Positions 1-5,106 of a DNA stretch of 5,106 nt are shown piece after piece. Numbering within the stretch: position 1 is the stretch's first letter; each line of letters begins with the position of its first letter. Location of the stretch: assembly GCA_964508895.1 (NCBI GenBank), contig CAZDWF010000184.1:1-5106 (forward strand). The letters run 5' to 3'. The position numbers were made by a program, and so were the translations under genes. Origin of the DNA: M55B132 sp964508895 (lineage in GTDB: Bacteria > Bacteroidota > Bacteroidia > Bacteroidales > B18-G4). The notes under the pieces were generated by a model. The model made no database searches. It was not told the DNA's origin and saw only the letters and a list, made by a program, of their open reading frames with translations.

Positions 1-12
1 GATGGCTGGTCC

Positions 13-684
13 TCAAAAGAAATAATTTGTAAAATGACAAGATTTTTCATCGAACCGGAACTTCGAATAAACCTCATCTTTTAATATTGTGAAGCCGCTT
101 AACACCTCACCTTTAATGTTCTTTCTACATCCATAATCACCATTAACCCTCATTATCCTATTAAATCTCATCTGCTCTCGCCTGTAGCAGTTATTAAGGG
201 TTATATAATTCGCGAGCTGAATTATTCTTTCTCCTATTGAAAACTGATCTATATGATTTGTTATTCTCCTTATATTATCCGCAAAATCTCTATAATTTGA
301 AAAAAGCTTACCATATTGCCTTGATTCTATGAGGCGTATATTCATTGCTTTTACATTCGGCCGTAACCTTCTCTTAAGGTTTCCAATAAAATCATGGGGT
401 ATTATGGCATCATCGTCAACCATGATCAAGTAAGTAGTATCTGTATTGTCGATAATAATATTCCTTGAATTAACCAAGCTTTTTAGTTCGCTTCTTATAT
501 AGGTGATTTCGACCTGTTGCAGGTATCGCTTGCTTTTCTCCACCGCAAGTTTTGTATAATCGTCACCACTTTGGTCACAAACAATAATTTTGTCAGGATA
601 AACCGAAGAATGTGATATACATGTTAAGAGTAGTGCAACATTCTTGCTTCTGTTTAATGTAGGGACTCCAATTGTGATTGACAT
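13..684 (-). CDS. GT2 family glycosyltransferase, probably frameshifted near its 3' end
   Basis: Likely transfers a sugar from a nucleotide-sugar donor to a growing surface glycan at the cytoplasmic side of the membrane. The N-terminus has the GT-A opening ITIGVPTLNRS (residues 3-13), then a short strand ending in CDQS (36-39), and the metal/nucleotide-binding acidic motif MVDDDAIIP (88-96, DDD at 90-92). SGFTILKDEVYSKFRFDE (196-213) matches the part of GT2 enzymes just before the catalytic ED. The frame stops after NYFF, giving 223 residues, short for this family. One base further along, the other frame reads FFEDQP, so the 3' end is probably frameshifted and the gene would continue past the left edge. 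I chose the ATG at 684, since it begins directly with the family's first strand; a GTG at 702, preceded at once by TAA, would add six residues. Neither start has a strong Shine-Dalgarno sequence. Donor and acceptor are unknown. The family call is firm; the intact or broken state is not. Confidence 0.8.
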   Translation of the reverse strand: MSITIGVPTLNRSKNVALLLTCISHSSVYPDKIIVCDQSGDDYTKLAVEKSKRYLQQVEITYIRSELKSLVNSRNIIIDNTDTTYLIMVDDDAIIPHDFIGNLKRRLRPNVKAMNIRLIESRQYGKLFSNYRDFADNIRRITNHIDQFSIGERIIQLANYITLNNCYRREQMRFNRIMRVNGDYGCRKNIKGEVLSGFTILKDEVYSKFRFDEKSCHFTNYFF

Positions 685-804
685 AGTTTTTTCTATTCGC
701 ACTTAGCTGTTTTTGGGAGAATGGATTTTATTGTTGATTTACTTCAGCCAATAAGGTGTCTTTTTATACAGCAGTATATAAGAAATGTGAGTGTATATTA
801 GGAC
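685..804 (-). other. Intergenic gap with short inverted repeat, possible transcription boundary
   Basis: This 120-base, AT-rich stretch is the only sizeable gap in the window; all other junctions overlap or are 38 bases or less. It contains a short inverted repeat at 765-778 (TATAC, loop AGCA, GTATA), which is not a convincing terminator: the stem is only 5 bp, all but one pair A-T. A weak promoter-like pair on the minus strand (TTGGCT at 746-751, TAAAAT at 725-730, 15-base spacer) points towards the GT2 gene. I see no coding sequence in it. It may be where a new transcript begins, or merely a join between modules. Confidence 0.35.
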
Positions 805-1968
805 CTATCGTTTATCAAGTCCAACTTTCCTGAAAACAGTTTGAAATCTCTTTTGCCACGTATGTTCTGAAACTGCTCTGCGCCATCCTGCTTTGCGTAT
901 TTTATCGCGTTCAGCGTCATGCATGAGATAAAACTTAACTTTGTCCGCCAAATCTTCCTTGTTGTAGTAACAGATAATCTCCTTGCCGATCTCATAAAAT
1001 TCTTCAAGCTCTTCCAAGTATTCCACCATATAGAAAGATCCGCACATTGGCCCTTCGAAATCGCGCAGCCGTATCTGAAGTATTCGTTGCCCTGACCTAT
1101 GAGTTTCTCCACAGGCAGAGAAGCCTAAATTAACACGGCTCCTGCTATACATTCTAATATATTCATCGTCTTCTAGTGACGGCCCACAGCACTCTGATGG
1201 AACAGTTGTGTTATCCAAGCGTTTACATACTTTCGAATGTATCTTCCGGGGTAGTGTTTGTAAACCTTCAAGAGTTGTAAGTTCGCGTAGTCGGTTTTTG
1301 TTGAATACTTTTTTGATGATTGATCCATCGAATGCTGGTTGAATCCATCCTTGACCCCACACACGAGTGTCTATACCTTCATCTAATAGATGACGGATAT
1401 AGCCTGCCCGGTCCCCGTATTTTTGACCTACAAATGTTACATCATATTCGAAAGGAACTTCGTACGGTTTGTATATATTGGGATTCGCGGCTTCTTGACA
1501 ATATATGGGATTTGCTCCAATACGCCGGTAGTCCTTTAAACGGAATTTCTCCGGTACCAAACAATAGTTGTACGCAGGCGCTATGTCTTCAATCAGGTGA
1601 AATTGGTACGACGCATTACAATACCAATTCATTGTTACAATTCCCATGGATTTTATTTCTTCAATTATCTCAGGTGAAGCACACGCCGAGTAAAAATAGC
1701 TAAAAAATAGATCAATCGGTTTCTTTCGATGTTCTCTACGTATTTGCTCTATAAGTGCTTGCTCCAACTTTGGCCGATTCTCCTTTACAAAAGCTTTTAT
1801 AGATTGAACTGTAATATCCAAATATCTGAAATGAGTGCTAAGATCGTAATCGAATTCAATCACTTCATGTCCAAGATCCACAAGTGGTAGATATAGGTTA
1901 TTATACCAAAGTCGGGAAGATGGAATTAGGGAATTGGGAGTATTATCGGCAGCGTAAAATATCCTCAT
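805..1968 (-). CDS. CgeB-like GT-B fold glycosyltransferase
   Basis: A 387-residue protein resembling the CgeB / glycosyl transferases group 1 C-terminal family, probably a cytoplasmic transferase using a nucleotide-sugar donor. The N-terminal Rossmann half opens with MRIFYAADN and has GHEVIEFDYD (33-42). A linker with YDVTFVGQKYGDR (175-187) starts the second half. The C-terminal half carries MYSRSRVNLGFS (273-284), RDFEGPMCGSF (302-312) and GKEIICYYNKEDLADKV (328-344), the run typical of this family (R-x-FE-x-x-x-CG, then GKEI). The tail WRRAVSEHTWQKRF (362-375) also fits. Residues about 210-268 form a lysine/arginine-rich stretch that I cannot match to the core fold. The ATG start overlaps the TGA of the upstream methyltransferase gene as ATGA and has a good ribosome binding site. 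Its DNA looks richer in G+C than its neighbours. No CgeB spore-coat role is implied; in this context it is a glycan-building enzyme. Confidence 0.86.
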   Translation of the reverse strand: MRIFYAADNTPNSLIPSSRLWYNNLYLPLVDLGHEVIEFDYDLSTHFRYLDITVQSIKAFVKENRPKLEQALIEQIRREHRKKPIDLFFSYFYSACASPEIIEEIKSMGIVTMNWYCNASYQFHLIEDIAPAYNYCLVPEKFRLKDYRRIGANPIYCQEAANPNIYKPYEVPFEYDVTFVGQKYGDRAGYIRHLLDEGIDTRVWGQGWIQPAFDGSIIKKVFNKNRLRELTTLEGLQTLPRKIHSKVCKRLDNTTVPSECCGPSLEDDEYIRMYSRSRVNLGFSACGETHRSGQRILQIRLRDFEGPMCGSFYMVEYLEELEEFYEIGKEIICYYNKEDLADKVKFYLMHDAERDKIRKAGWRRAVSEHTWQKRFQTVFRKVGLDKR

Positions 1969-2660
1969 TTGAAGGGCTTCCTTGCTTTAATATTCAATGA
2001 AATGAAATCGCCAAAGGGCTCTTTTGCCAACGAACCGTCTTGTATTTCTAAAAAATGAGGTTCATGTGGATATTCTTCAATATCAATAAATCCAACTCCT
2101 TTTAACAAATAGGACAGCCAGCATTTATTAAATCCGGTCTTATGAAAATCGTATTTATCTAATTGCCCCCCCCAAATTAAGCCAATCCATGGTGTATTCG
2201 GTACGGTTTGAAAGTGTTCCCAATTTTTATAGTAAATTTTTACAATTCTATCCATATCAGGCACTGAAATACGAATTTCACCACCAGGTGTTAGAACATT
2301 GTACCAACGTTGCAAAATCAAAGGAATTTCTTTATGTGAGAAATGCTCTAGGACATGACTGGCATAAATAGAACAAGCACAATTATCAGAAAATTTTCTA
2401 AGTTTCGACACATCATCAGCAACATCAACAGAGGATGTTATTTGAGCATCCACATTAATCCAACCGGGAATCCTAACCAAACCGGAACCTAAGTGTAGAT
2501 TAAGGTCATTTCCTCTGATAAATTTTCTTTTAGTGAAGGCGAGAATACTATAATATTTAATCGTGTAGTAACAAGAACGTACCTTATTATAGATTGTTTT
2601 TAATGATTTTTTTATATTAGGATGGTTATCAACCCAATATAGGGAACTATACTTTTTCAC
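1965..2660 (-). CDS. SAM-dependent class I methyltransferase (COG4627-like), with internal G8 tract
   Basis: Probably methylates a sugar or glycan intermediate; the acceptor is unknown. An N-terminal helical extension of about 50 residues, rich in Tyr and Lys, precedes the Rossmann core. SAM-binding motif I is NLHLGSG (54-60), the acidic end of strand 2 is D71 in WINVDA, SHVLEHF (101-107) is the family's HxLEH motif, and LTPGGEIRISVPDMDRIV (123-140) is the usual post-II/III segment. WGGQ (163-166) and DFHKTGF (171-177) match the C-terminal signature of these predicted methyltransferases. The codons for W163-G164-G165 form a run of eight G. The start is a GTG; an AGAGGA lies upstream but about 15 bases away, longer than usual, and no better in-frame start was found. 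It follows the GT4 gene after 38 bases and overlaps the CgeB-like gene by 4 bases (ATGA), implying coupled translation. Confidence 0.85.
   Translation of the reverse strand: MKKYSSLYWVDNHPNIKKSLKTIYNKVRSCYYTIKYYSILAFTKRKFIRGNDLNLHLGSGLVRIPGWINVDAQITSSVDVADDVSKLRKFSDNCACSIYASHVLEHFSHKEIPLILQRWYNVLTPGGEIRISVPDMDRIVKIYYKNWEHFQTVPNTPWIGLIWGGQLDKYDFHKTGFNKCWLSYLLKGVGFIDIEEYPHEPHFLEIQDGSLAKEPFGDFISLNIKARKPFK
1977..1983 (-). promoter_or_regulatory. Ribosome binding site of the CgeB-like gene
   Basis: On the minus strand AAGGAAG lies 8 bases before the ATG at 1966-1968, inside the 3' end of the methyltransferase gene. It is the clearest Shine-Dalgarno sequence in the window. It supports the ATG start and allows independent initiation in addition to coupling through the ATGA overlap. 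Confidence 0.7.
2166..2173 (-). repeat. G8 homopolymer tract inside methyltransferase gene
   Basis: Eight consecutive C on the plus strand, G8 in the coding sense, covering the codons TGG GGG GGG of WGG (residues 163-165). With seven G the frame reads NAA-length GGC AAT TAG and stops; with nine it reads GCA ATT AGA TAA and stops. Either slip would cut the protein at about 167-169 residues and remove the C-terminal quarter. Tracts of this kind act as slipped-strand switches in phase-variable surface genes of several bacteria; whether this one varies is inference. Confidence 0.6.
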
Positions 2661-2698
2661 TATTATGTCTTGGTTTCCTCTGGTATTTTGTGTCCGTA

Positions 2699-3856
2699 TT
2701 ATCTTATTAATCGCAGATAAAGTTTTTCATATAAATCTGTAATCTTTTCCCACGTGAATTGCTCTTTCCAAGCGCTATACCCCGAAAAAGCAAGTTTTTG
2801 CCTTTCTTCTCCATTATAATATAAATATTCTATCTTCGAAACCATATCGTTTATATTCCCTTTTACTAATCCATCAGATTTGCTTTTTGTATCAATAATC
2901 AAGCCTCCCTCACCCCACCTTATGATTTCATCCACATTCCCACAACATGTACTGATGAAGGGAGTTTTTGAAGCCATGGCTTCAAAAATAACAAGCGGTG
3001 AGTACTCGATATTCGATCCAAATACAAACAAATCAGCCGCCAAATAAGCTGACACAACATATTCTCTCGGAAGGTCAAGTAGCAACACTTCTTTCTGTTT
3101 TTTATTCCCAATTGAAGTTATTACTTTATTAACTTTGCATTCCCACTGGCACCCACGAACACCTTTTGTATTTCCAATAATAACCAGGACGGCATCTTTA
3201 ATATCAGCCTTACGAAAAGCCTTGTTTGCAAGAGAATGCCCCTTTAATCCAGTGTGATTACCAACAGTCAAGACAAGAAATCTATCGACTATGCCATATT
3301 TTTGTCTGAAATCTATTGTATTATTGGAAAATTCATCTTCCCCTGCACCATTGGGAATAATTGAATAATGTTTGATTCCATGTTTTCGCGTGAGTTGGAT
3401 GTCGCGGTACTCATTCGACATAAATACTAGGTGGTCATACATCTGCAGCCAATCGGGCATTTTCCGAAAATAATTTACATATTTTTTCCAATATAAGCCC
3501 GAGAAGCCACAAGGTATAAAGACTTTTTTATAAGGCAATTCTTCTAAAATAGGAATAGCCAAATCAGTCGTCCATTGTTGAGCTGCATAGTTCATCATTA
3601 GATCGAAATCGCCTGCACGCAAGAAATTATGATACCTCTCTAATTCACCAGTCATGCCTCTTACTGCATTCCCAGAGATATTGAATTCAACAATCTGAAC
3701 TCCATTTAATGATGAGAATCTTCTACCGTTAAGTTTTTTAGTTGCTACAGTTATTTGATGCCCTTGCCTTACGAGTCGTTCAGAAATTTGTTTAACAACC
3801 TCTTGTGCACCTCCAACATTTGGGTGGTAATATTCAACAGTATGCAATATTTTCAT
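2699..3856 (-). CDS. GT4-type (GT-B fold) glycosyltransferase
   Basis: A 385-residue retaining-type glycosyltransferase, expected to act in the cytoplasm on a lipid-linked or growing glycan. The N-terminal domain begins MKILHTVEYYHPNVGGAQEVV, where the GGA at 15-17 is the conserved glycine loop of GT4 enzymes. The hinge carries SIIPNGAGEDEF (165-176). The C-terminal domain has VGNHTGLKGH (198-207, with the Lys-Gly near the donor phosphates) and the EX7E motif, E284 and E292, in NIEYSPLVIFEAMASKTPFI. FTWEKITDLYEKLY near the end is the usual closing helix. I place the start at the ATG at 3856, which overlaps the upstream TGA as ATGA and opens with the first strand; a TTG at 3877 would add MAKESHK. 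There is no strong Shine-Dalgarno sequence, so coupling to the upstream methyltransferase is likely. Family call is secure; donor sugar and linkage are not known. Confidence 0.9.
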   Translation of the reverse strand: MKILHTVEYYHPNVGGAQEVVKQISERLVRQGHQITVATKKLNGRRFSSLNGVQIVEFNISGNAVRGMTGELERYHNFLRAGDFDLMMNYAAQQWTTDLAIPILEELPYKKVFIPCGFSGLYWKKYVNYFRKMPDWLQMYDHLVFMSNEYRDIQLTRKHGIKHYSIIPNGAGEDEFSNNTIDFRQKYGIVDRFLVLTVGNHTGLKGHSLANKAFRKADIKDAVLVIIGNTKGVRGCQWECKVNKVITSIGNKKQKEVLLLDLPREYVVSAYLAADLFVFGSNIEYSPLVIFEAMASKTPFISTCCGNVDEIIRWGEGGLIIDTKSKSDGLVKGNINDMVSKIEYLYYNGEERQKLAFSGYSAWKEQFTWEKITDLYEKLYLRLIR

Positions 3857-4662
3857 TTTATGAGATTCTTTTGCCAAATATCAAGAATTCTACATTCCGA
3901 ATCGGAGCGATCTATTAAAGAATCTTCTAATAAATCCATTGCCTTTATTTCCAACTCTTTTTTTAATAATGAAGTTTCTTTTCTGGCTGAGACATTTATA
4001 TTAAATGTTTTATTCCACCGGGTGTTGACAAATTTAATGTGCGAAAATCCAAGCTGCTTTAGTGTATACCTGAGGCGCTGCTTATTCCATCCGTCATAAT
4101 GATATGCCCAGTCTGCCTCATGAGATCCGAAGATATGCCGCATCGTACTTGCCTTTTTCCGCCAAGGCTTGAATGGACTAAGCAATCTTATAGCACATCT
4201 GTTAAAATCAGGAACTTCAATAATGAGTTTTCCTCCCTCGATCAACCAAACATGCCAATTAAGTAACAATTTTAAAGTCGTTGGACGATCAAAGTGTTCG
4301 AATACATGATGCAGTCTTATTTCAGCAATTGAGGCGGGTGGAAAATTTAGTGTACGGATATCATGAAAGTAATTTGCCGGTGCGCTGATTTGAACGCTAT
4401 GATTGGCTGGCGGAAAATCAATATTTATGTAACCATCAAATGCTTTTTCACCACACCCGAGATGAAGCCTGATTTTTCCTTTGTTTTTCTCCACGTATTC
4501 TTTAAGTTCATCCGAGTTAAGTTTAAAACTATTTTGTTGGCGAAAGGTATTAAGCAAGATAACCCCACGCCCACGGACGATTCGCTTCAGTAACCCATAC
4601 CGCTTCCGAGCTGCTATTATAGGCACGCTATTCCAACCAAAATATGCTTTTGCGATTTCCAA
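3853..4662 (-). CDS. SAM-dependent class I methyltransferase (paralogue-like second copy)
   Basis: Predicted small-molecule or glycan methyltransferase with a Rossmann core. Motif I is IRLHLGCG (64-71), the acidic residue is D82 in YINIDF, HHVFEHF (118-124) corresponds to SHVLEHF in the other methyltransferase of the window, and IEGGKLIIEVPDFNR (141-155) to LTPGG...VPDMDR there. FGSHEADWAYHYDGWN (178-193) is the C-terminal family signature. A basic N-terminal extension (about residues 15-33, RKRYGLLKRIVRGRG) precedes the core, and a charged helical tail follows residue 228. Start choice is uncertain: the TTG at 4662 gives 269 residues but shows no Shine-Dalgarno sequence; a GTG at codon 13 (4624-4626) is an alternative. 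The TTG lies 10 bases after the stop of the upstream GT2 gene, just past an A11 tract, and the same frame is open backwards to that tract. The gene ends in a 4-base ATGA overlap with the GT4 gene. Confidence 0.83.
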   Translation of the reverse strand: MEIAKAYFGWNSVPIIAARKRYGLLKRIVRGRGVILLNTFRQQNSFKLNSDELKEYVEKNKGKIRLHLGCGEKAFDGYINIDFPPANHSVQISAPANYFHDIRTLNFPPASIAEIRLHHVFEHFDRPTTLKLLLNWHVWLIEGGKLIIEVPDFNRCAIRLLSPFKPWRKKASTMRHIFGSHEADWAYHYDGWNKQRLRYTLKQLGFSHIKFVNTRWNKTFNINVSARKETSLLKKELEIKAMDLLEDSLIDRSDSECRILDIWQKNLIK

Positions 4663-4672
4663 CTTAGTTGAT

Positions 4673-5106
4673 CTAATTTTTTTTTTTAATTATCGGTGGA
4701 ACAACTTTCCCTGTTAATAAAAATAGATTTTTAAGATCATTAAATATTTTTAGCATTCCCTTCCAATAATGGCTCCTGCTAACAGTACCGCGGATCGATT
4801 CCTTAACATTATCTCTATAAATAATCAAAGGTTCGGACAAATAAGTTAATCTACAGTCGATCGCACAGCGTAACCAAAGATCATAATCTTCGCCAATTGA
4901 CAATTCTGGCCCTTCATTAAACCACCTGACTTGTTCCAAAAGAGTCTTTTTCACAATTACAGTAGAAGTGATAATAAAAGTTTGCTCAATAAGTTCCTGA
5001 AAATAATTATCCAACTTCTTTGAAGGGAATACATAAAAAGGCTGTAAATCCTCTTCCCCAAATTCAGCAGTCCTCTTAAATGCATTGCAGCAAACTAAAT
5101 CGACAT
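4673..5106 (-). CDS. GT2 family glycosyltransferase, C-terminal part (5' end outside window)
   Basis: The frame is open from the right edge to TAG at 4673-4675, giving 143 visible residues beginning VDLVCCNAFKR; the true start lies beyond 5106. A TTG at 5014 is an internal leucine codon (KKLDNYF), not a start, because typical family sequence continues upstream of it. TFIITSTVIVKKTLL (42-56), WFNEGPELSIGEDYDLWLR (61-79) and the following EPLIIYRDNVKES (91-103) are the end of a GT-A domain: IGEDYDLWLR holds the ED thought to act as catalytic base, and the YR...S segment closes the domain in many GT2 enzymes. The DXD motif and nucleotide-binding N-terminus are not visible. No membrane helix is evident in the visible part. 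The last codons, KKKN, come from an A11 tract. It is the first gene in view of the co-directional set and likely adds one sugar to the glycan. Donor unknown. Confidence 0.87.
   Translation of the reverse strand, partial: VDLVCCNAFKRTAEFGEEDLQPFYVFPSKKLDNYFQELIEQTFIITSTVIVKKTLLEQVRWFNEGPELSIGEDYDLWLRCAIDCRLTYLSEPLIIYRDNVKESIRGTVSRSHYWKGMLKIFNDLKNLFLLTGKVVPPIIKKKN
4677..4687 (-). repeat. A11 homopolymer tract at GT2/methyltransferase junction
   Basis: Eleven T on the plus strand, A11 in the coding sense, encoding the final KKKN of the GT2 protein right before its TAG stop. Loss of one A makes the GT2 frame run through without a stop into the methyltransferase frame (reading KKIRSTKLEIAKAY). 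Gain of one A instead adds a short unrelated tail ending about 20 codons later. Runs of this length are prone to polymerase slippage and also to sequencing error. Confidence 0.7.

Noticed and set aside
725..751. Possible minus-strand promoter (TTGGCT and TAAAAT) upstream of the last GT2 gene
   Set aside because: The boxes match the consensus only partly and the 15-base spacer is short. Such pairs are common by chance in AT-rich DNA, so I mention it only within the intergenic entry.
765..778. Inverted repeat TATAC-AGCA-GTATA as terminator or operator
   Set aside because: The stem is 5 bp, four of them A-T, and it does not extend without mismatch. It is too weak for an intrinsic terminator and no regulator is known for it.
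1320..1703. Plus-strand open frame of 127 codons opposite the CgeB-like gene
   Set aside because: It lies wholly inside a well-supported minus-strand gene, has no recognisable domain, and is a shadow frame.
3857..3877. TTG start adding seven residues to the GT4 protein
   Set aside because: The ATG at 3856 begins exactly with the first strand of the fold and makes the same ATGA overlap as at 1965-1968, so the longer start is unlikely.
3755..4099. Plus-strand open frame of 114 codons across the GT4/methyltransferase junction
   Set aside because: It is antisense to two motif-supported genes, has no family features, and is best explained as a chance frame.

Overview
The window is a piece of a bacterial surface-glycan (O-antigen, capsule or exopolysaccharide type) biosynthesis cluster. 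All six genes lie on the minus strand, so the window reads biologically from right (5106) to left (1). The DNA is AT-rich, has non-ATG starts (GTG, TTG) and tightly packed genes, as expected of such clusters. I see no rRNA, tRNA, insertion sequence or CRISPR. Nothing fixes the host: the enzyme families occur across many bacterial phyla. The visible base composition varies from gene to gene, which is typical of glycan loci assembled by horizontal exchange.

In transcription order: (1) a GT2 family glycosyltransferase cut by the right edge (4673-5106, only its C-terminal 143 residues visible); (2) a class I SAM-dependent methyltransferase (3853-4662); (3) a GT4-type, GT-B fold glycosyltransferase (2699-3856); (4) a second methyltransferase of the same general kind (1965-2660); (5) a CgeB-like GT-B glycosyltransferase (805-1968); (6) after a 120-base gap, another GT2 glycosyltransferase (13-684), whose 3' end looks frameshifted close to the left edge. 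Each methyltransferase is joined to the GT-B gene after it by a 4-base ATGA stop/start overlap, so the centre of the window reads as two successive methyltransferase/GT-B pairs. No polymerase, flippase, ABC transporter or nucleotide-sugar synthesis gene is in view. The likely joint product is a methylated oligosaccharide or polysaccharide; its sugars cannot be deduced from the sequence.

The most interesting signals are homopolymer tracts at sensitive places. A G8 tract lies inside the second methyltransferase, in its WGGQ motif, and both alternative frames after it meet a stop within four codons, the layout of a phase-variable ON/OFF switch. An A11 tract ends the first GT2 gene, and losing one A there would fuse that gene in frame with the following methyltransferase, whose own start is a TTG with no evident ribosome binding site. 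At the left edge, removing one base from a four-base run in the last GT2 gene restores an FFED sequence just where GT2 enzymes carry their catalytic ED. These suggest, without proving it, a locus whose glycan output is varied by slippage.
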